Notes under the pieces: generated by a model | Told to the model about the DNA's origin: nothing | Databases searched by the model: none | What the model saw: only the letters and a program-made list of their open reading frames with translations | Origin: a bacterium | Lineage (GTDB): Bacteria > Patescibacteriota > Patescibacteriia > Patescibacteriales > JAGXOH01 | NCBI GenBank assembly: GCA_021106995.1 | Contig: JAIOTG010000070.1 | Span: forward strand, 1-8,105 | Length of the DNA stretch: 8,105 nucleotides | Reading direction: 5' to 3' | Position numbers and translations under genes: made by a program | Part shown: one piece after another, positions 4,996-8,105 of the stretch | How the letters are laid out: the number at the start of each line of letters is the position of its first letter | How positions within the stretch are numbered: position 1 is the stretch's first letter

Positions 4996-7900
4996 TTATA
5001 TCTTCTTATACTCGCAAATATCTTTAAAGTCACAATATTTACAAAGTGGTCCTGACTTAGGAGAAAAATCTCCTTTTTTAATATCTTGAATGGTCTTTAT
5101 AATTTTTTCTTCTGCCTTTTTTATATCTTTTTCACCTCCTAAAAATTCTATCTCTTTATTATTTTCCAAATAATAAAAACTTAAAGATTTCACTTTTTGT
5201 CTAAACAAATCACGCGTCGCTATCTGATATATTAAAAGTTGTAATTTTTTATTAAAAACCAATTTACCATCTTTTGGCATTTGTCCGGTTTTGTAATCTA
5301 TAATTTTTATCTCATCTCCATCTTGATCAACCCTGTCCATGGCCCCTCTAATGGCGCAATGTTCTCCATCAACATTTATTTTGAAATTAAAACCTTTTTC
5401 TAAAAGAATCACCTCGGGCCAAGAATCTTTATATTTATTATAAAAATCTTTTAAAATTTTCTTTCCTTTTTTAAAATACTCTTCTTTACTTTTTTTACTT
5501 TCATACCAATCATTAATCCAACTCTCTTCATAAAGATTAAATATTTCTTCTAAAGTAATTAACTCTTTATTGTTACAATTTTTATTTTCAAATAAATTCC
5601 CCTGATTCATTTCCCTACGATTATTTATAATTTTAAACATTTTTTCCAAAACACCATGAAGAGTTTTTCCAAAAGAAAAAACTGATTTTCCTTTACTAGG
5701 CACCTTTAAAATATGGGCAAACCTATACTGATAAGGACAATTAATAAAAGTCATAATCTGAGTATATGAAAAAGTTGTGGGAATAGGAAGTTTGTCCGAA
5801 TTTTTTACAAATTGTGCCTTCTTCTCCTTTCTTTCCAAATCTAATAAATCAGTTTTATTTTTATCTACTTTCTTTTTTAAATGACCATTCGGATCAGAAA
5901 CAAAACCTGTTTCTACTAAAAATTGAGAGGGTTTCTTTAAAATTTTTCCTCCGTGATCAGCCGACCAAGAAAGAAAAATTTTTTCCTTAGCGCGAGTTAA
6001 AGCCACGTAAAAAAGTCTTCTCTCTTCCTCTATATGAATATCGCCCTCGGGAAGAACTTCTTTTATTAAATCATCTGGCAAGGGCAAGGCCTCTCTTCTC
6101 TCTATTGTGGGAAAACGCTTATCTACTAAGTGAGTAATAAATACACATTTAAACTCCAAACCCTTAGCAGCATGAACGGTCATAACCTTGATCGTCTCTG
6201 GACCAACATCAAGATCAATAGGAATATTACCGGTTTCACCTGCATCTATTTCCATTTGCAATTCCTCCAAAAAGGCGGAGACGCTCTTATCAGAAGAATT
6301 AGATTCAAAGCTTTTAATCCTCTTTAAAAATTGATTAAGTAAAATTGCGCAGTCCTGTCTATAGTCCCCTTTTTCTATTAAATACTGCAACAGTCCGGTA
6401 TCGTTTAAAATATTCAAAAACATCTCACTGGCGCTTTTATCCCTAGCTTCGCTTGAATGTTTTTTTATTAAAGGTAAAACTTTCTGTATCTTTTTTTGTG
6501 TCTCCACTTTAAAACCTAGGCCAGAAGAATTGTTTAAAACTTCGAGCAAAGACAGGGTTTTGCGCCTAGCTAGGTGATTAAAATTAGCTAATTCTTTTGT
6601 GCTAAATTTAAAAACAGGTAAGTTTAAAATTTTAAAAAAAGATACGTCGTTATGATAATTCGATATTGATTTAAAATAAGAAATTATATTCATTATCAAC
6701 TCCTTATTATAAAGACCCTTGGAAGAATACAAAATATAAGGAAGTTCAGCTTCATTTAAGTATTCACAAACATCTTCCACTCCCTGATTTGTTCTGACTA
6801 AAATTGCAAAATCATCCCAACTTATTTTTTTGTCTTTTTCTTTTAATTCTACAATCTTTTTAACCATCTTGTTCATTTCTTCACTCACAGAATCTTCACT
6901 TATCATTTTAATCTCACCTCTTTCTTTAATCTTTGAAATCAATTTCTTGCTTAATTTATTTTTTCCATTTTTCTGATTGATCTGATACTCAAGCCTATTG
7001 GGATTATTTTGAGAAATAAATTTATAAGACAAATCTAAAATTTCCTGACCATTTCTGTAATTATTAATTAAAAAAACTTGCTTAGCCCTTGGGTAATCTT
7101 TTATAAATTGTTGCACATTACTAGTAGAAGCTCCTCTAAACTTATATATACTCTGATCATCGTCCAAACAAACAATAAAATTATTTTTAGGTTCTGCTAA
7201 TAGCTTAATAAGTTCATATTGAGCCCAATTAGTATCTTGAAACTCATCCAATAAAATATATTTAAACTTCTCATGATACTTTTTTAAAATTATAGGCCTT
7301 TCTCGAAAAAGTTTAAGGCAATAATTTATTAAATCTCCAAAATCAAGACAACTGTCCTCTAAAAGAAGTTGATTGTAGGTGTGATAGGCATTCGCTATTT
7401 CTTTTATTCTAAGGACTTCTTGACTCGCTATCTCTTCATCAAAACCACCGCTTTCATTTTGAAAGCTAACTATACTTATCGATTTTTTATTAAACTTAGA
7501 TCCGCTCAACATCCCATCCAAATTCTGCTCTAGACCGTTAGCATATTCTAAATATTGATTCGGACTGATATCTTCATCTTTAGCACGAGAAAAATGGCCC
7601 AAAAGTGTTTTTATAAATTTAGTAGGGTTGCCTAAGGGTTTATAATAATCCAAATTAAATTTATCTAAATTTTTTTTAAATAAAATATACTGATCAAACT
7701 CATTTAATAATCTAAAATCAGTGGGCAAGCCAATAGAAAGGCCTTCTTCTCTTAATATTCTCTCAGCAAAACTATGAAAAGTGGAAATCCATAAATCAAA
7801 ATAACCAAAAGTTAAATTATCGATCACTCTTTCCTCCATCTCAGAGGCAGCCTTCTCTGTAAAAGTTAAAGCTAAAATTTCTTCAGGACTTGCCCATTCA

Positions 7901-8043
7901 TTTTTAATAATATTTGCAATTCTCTTAGTAATAACAGTTGTTTTTCCAGTACCAGCCCCAGCCACAATTAAAAGTGGGCCATTCTTGTGCAAAACCGCCT
8001 CTTTCTGCTCTTTGTTTAAATTTTTCAATATATCTTCACGCAT
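4996..8043 (-). CDS. UvrD/Rep-type helicase fused to a RecB-like Fe-S PD-(D/E)XK nuclease
   Basis: This 1015-residue protein probably processes DNA ends or double-strand breaks. Residues 1-700 are a superfamily 1A 3'-5' helicase: Q motif LNKEQKEAV (9-17), Walker A GAGTGKTT (29-36), motif Ia LTFTEKAASEM (59-69), motif II LLDEFQD (264-270), motif III DDDQSIYKFRGA (294-305), motif IV NNYR (327-330), motif V TVHAAKGLEF (622-631) and motif VI RRLFYVALTRAKEK (675-688). Residues about 757-1015 are a RecB/AddB-type nuclease: H796 (GKTLHGVLE), D903 (GAMDRVD), D916 and K918 (IIDYKTG), and the QLLIY motif Q935/Y939. Four cysteines, C769 and C1001-x2-C1004-x5-C1010, match the Fe-S staple of AddB, AdnB and Cas4-like nucleases. 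All key residues are present, so it is likely active. AddAB and AdnAB work as pairs of such subunits, and no partner is in the window. It is upstream of ruvB in a likely repair operon. The ATG at 8043-8041 lacks a Shine-Dalgarno sequence. Confidence 0.93.
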   Translation of the reverse strand: MREDILKNLNKEQKEAVLHKNGPLLIVAGAGTGKTTVITKRIANIIKNEWASPEEILALTFTEKAASEMEERVIDNLTFGYFDLWISTFHSFAERILREEGLSIGLPTDFRLLNEFDQYILFKKNLDKFNLDYYKPLGNPTKFIKTLLGHFSRAKDEDISPNQYLEYANGLEQNLDGMLSGSKFNKKSISIVSFQNESGGFDEEIASQEVLRIKEIANAYHTYNQLLLEDSCLDFGDLINYCLKLFRERPIILKKYHEKFKYILLDEFQDTNWAQYELIKLLAEPKNNFIVCLDDDQSIYKFRGASTSNVQQFIKDYPRAKQVFLINNYRNGQEILDLSYKFISQNNPNRLEYQINQKNGKNKLSKKLISKIKERGEIKMISEDSVSEEMNKMVKKIVELKEKDKKISWDDFAILVRTNQGVEDVCEYLNEAELPYILYSSKGLYNKELIMNIISYFKSISNYHNDVSFFKILNLPVFKFSTKELANFNHLARRKTLSLLEVLNNSSGLGFKVETQKKIQKVLPLIKKHSSEARDKSASEMFLNILNDTGLLQYLIEKGDYRQDCAILLNQFLKRIKSFESNSSDKSVSAFLEELQMEIDAGETGNIPIDLDVGPETIKVMTVHAAKGLEFKCVFITHLVDKRFPTIERREALPLPDDLIKEVLPEGDIHIEEERRLFYVALTRAKEKIFLSWSADHGGKILKKPSQFLVETGFVSDPNGHLKKKVDKNKTDLLDLERKEKKAQFVKNSDKLPIPTTFSYTQIMTFINCPYQYRFAHILKVPSKGKSVFSFGKTLHGVLEKMFKIINNRREMNQGNLFENKNCNNKELITLEEIFNLYEESWINDWYESKKSKEEYFKKGKKILKDFYNKYKDSWPEVILLEKGFNFKINVDGEHCAIRGAMDRVDQDGDEIKIIDYKTGQMPKDGKLVFNKKLQLLIYQIATRDLFRQKVKSLSFYYLENNKEIEFLGGEKDIKKAEEKIIKTIQDIKKGDFSPKSGPLCKYCDFKDICEYKKI
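5014..5766 (-). other. Nuclease domain with Fe-S cluster cysteines
   Basis: This segment codes for residues 760-1010 of the helicase-nuclease. It opens with YTQIMTFINCPYQYRF, where C769 is the first cluster ligand, and closes with CKYCDFKDIC. The wide split, one Cys before and three after the catalytic core, is the hallmark of AddB/Cas4-type Fe-S nucleases. Confidence 0.85.
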
Positions 8044-8053
8044 CTTTAAAAAA

Positions 8054-8085
8054 ATAATAGTGAACGTTCAAATAACATTTGTTAA
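8054..8085 (-). promoter_or_regulatory. Candidate promoter of the helicase-ruvB pair with a 10-bp palindrome
   Basis: On the minus strand TTAACA (8085-8080) and TATTAT (8059-8054) could be -35 and -10 elements, although the 20-base spacer is long. Between them lies the perfect palindrome TGAACGTTCA (8061-8070). The -10 would be only about 10 bases from the ATG, implying a very short or leaderless mRNA, which would agree with the missing Shine-Dalgarno sequence. A repressor bound in the spacer would block transcription. The promoter elements are uncertain, but the palindrome is certain. Confidence 0.35.
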
Positions 8086-8105
8086 TTTAATTATCTAAAA
8101 TTTTA

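Noticed and set aside
6130..6327. Plus-strand open frame inside the helicase-nuclease
   Set aside because: It is antisense to conserved helicase coding sequence around motif V, with no RBS.
8061..8070. Calling the palindrome a LexA/SOS box
   Set aside because: The half-sites lack the four-base gap of the Gram-positive SOS box, and no lexA or second copy is in the window, so only an unspecified palindrome is reported.
1..8105. CRISPR arrays, insertion sequences, integrases or prophage genes
   Set aside because: No regularly spaced repeats, transposase motifs or terminal inverted repeats were seen. Apart from the two unknown genes the content is core chromosomal.

Overview
The window is AT-rich and gene-dense, and looks like a chromosomal segment of a Candidate Phyla Radiation (Patescibacteria) bacterium, most like Parcubacteria-type lineages. 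The reasons are the style of the FtsH N-terminus, a short four-domain ribosomal protein S1 homologue with a Lys/Glu tail, and a single-chain UvrD-type helicase fused to a RecB-like Fe-S nuclease with a DEFQDTNWAQ-type motif II. This assignment rests on recalled family resemblance, not on a search. The code reads as standard: tryptophans are TGG and one gene ends in TGA.

Layout, left to right. 1-306 (-) is the first 102 codons of ftsH, which runs off the left edge. 408-1622 (-) encodes an S1-domain protein (rpsA-like). A 276-base divergent intergenic region (1623-1898) carries candidate promoters for both sides, a leader hairpin and a tiny upstream ORF that overlaps the rpsA start. 1899-2273 (+) is a 124-residue protein of unknown function, and it is the only plus-strand gene. 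2274-2394 holds two back-to-back intrinsic terminators separating it from a convergent 461-residue protein of unknown function (2395-3780, -). 3781-3933 is a very AT-rich leader and intergenic stretch with palindromes. 3934-4959 (-) is ruvB, and 4996-8043 (-) is the helicase-nuclease, 36 bases upstream of ruvB with no visible terminator between them. The last 62 bases hold the promoter region of that pair, with a perfect 10-bp palindrome.

The housekeeping part covers translation (S1), membrane protein quality control (FtsH) and DNA recombination and repair (helicase-nuclease and RuvB, probably co-transcribed). The least explained part is the pair of orphan genes at 1899-3780. Both have perfect AGGAGG ribosome-binding sites and strong terminators, while the four recognisable genes have no visible Shine-Dalgarno sequence. 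The 461-residue protein has an N-terminal cysteine cluster, an acidic linker and what looks like a duplicated C-terminal module. No mobile element, CRISPR array, tRNA or rRNA was seen.
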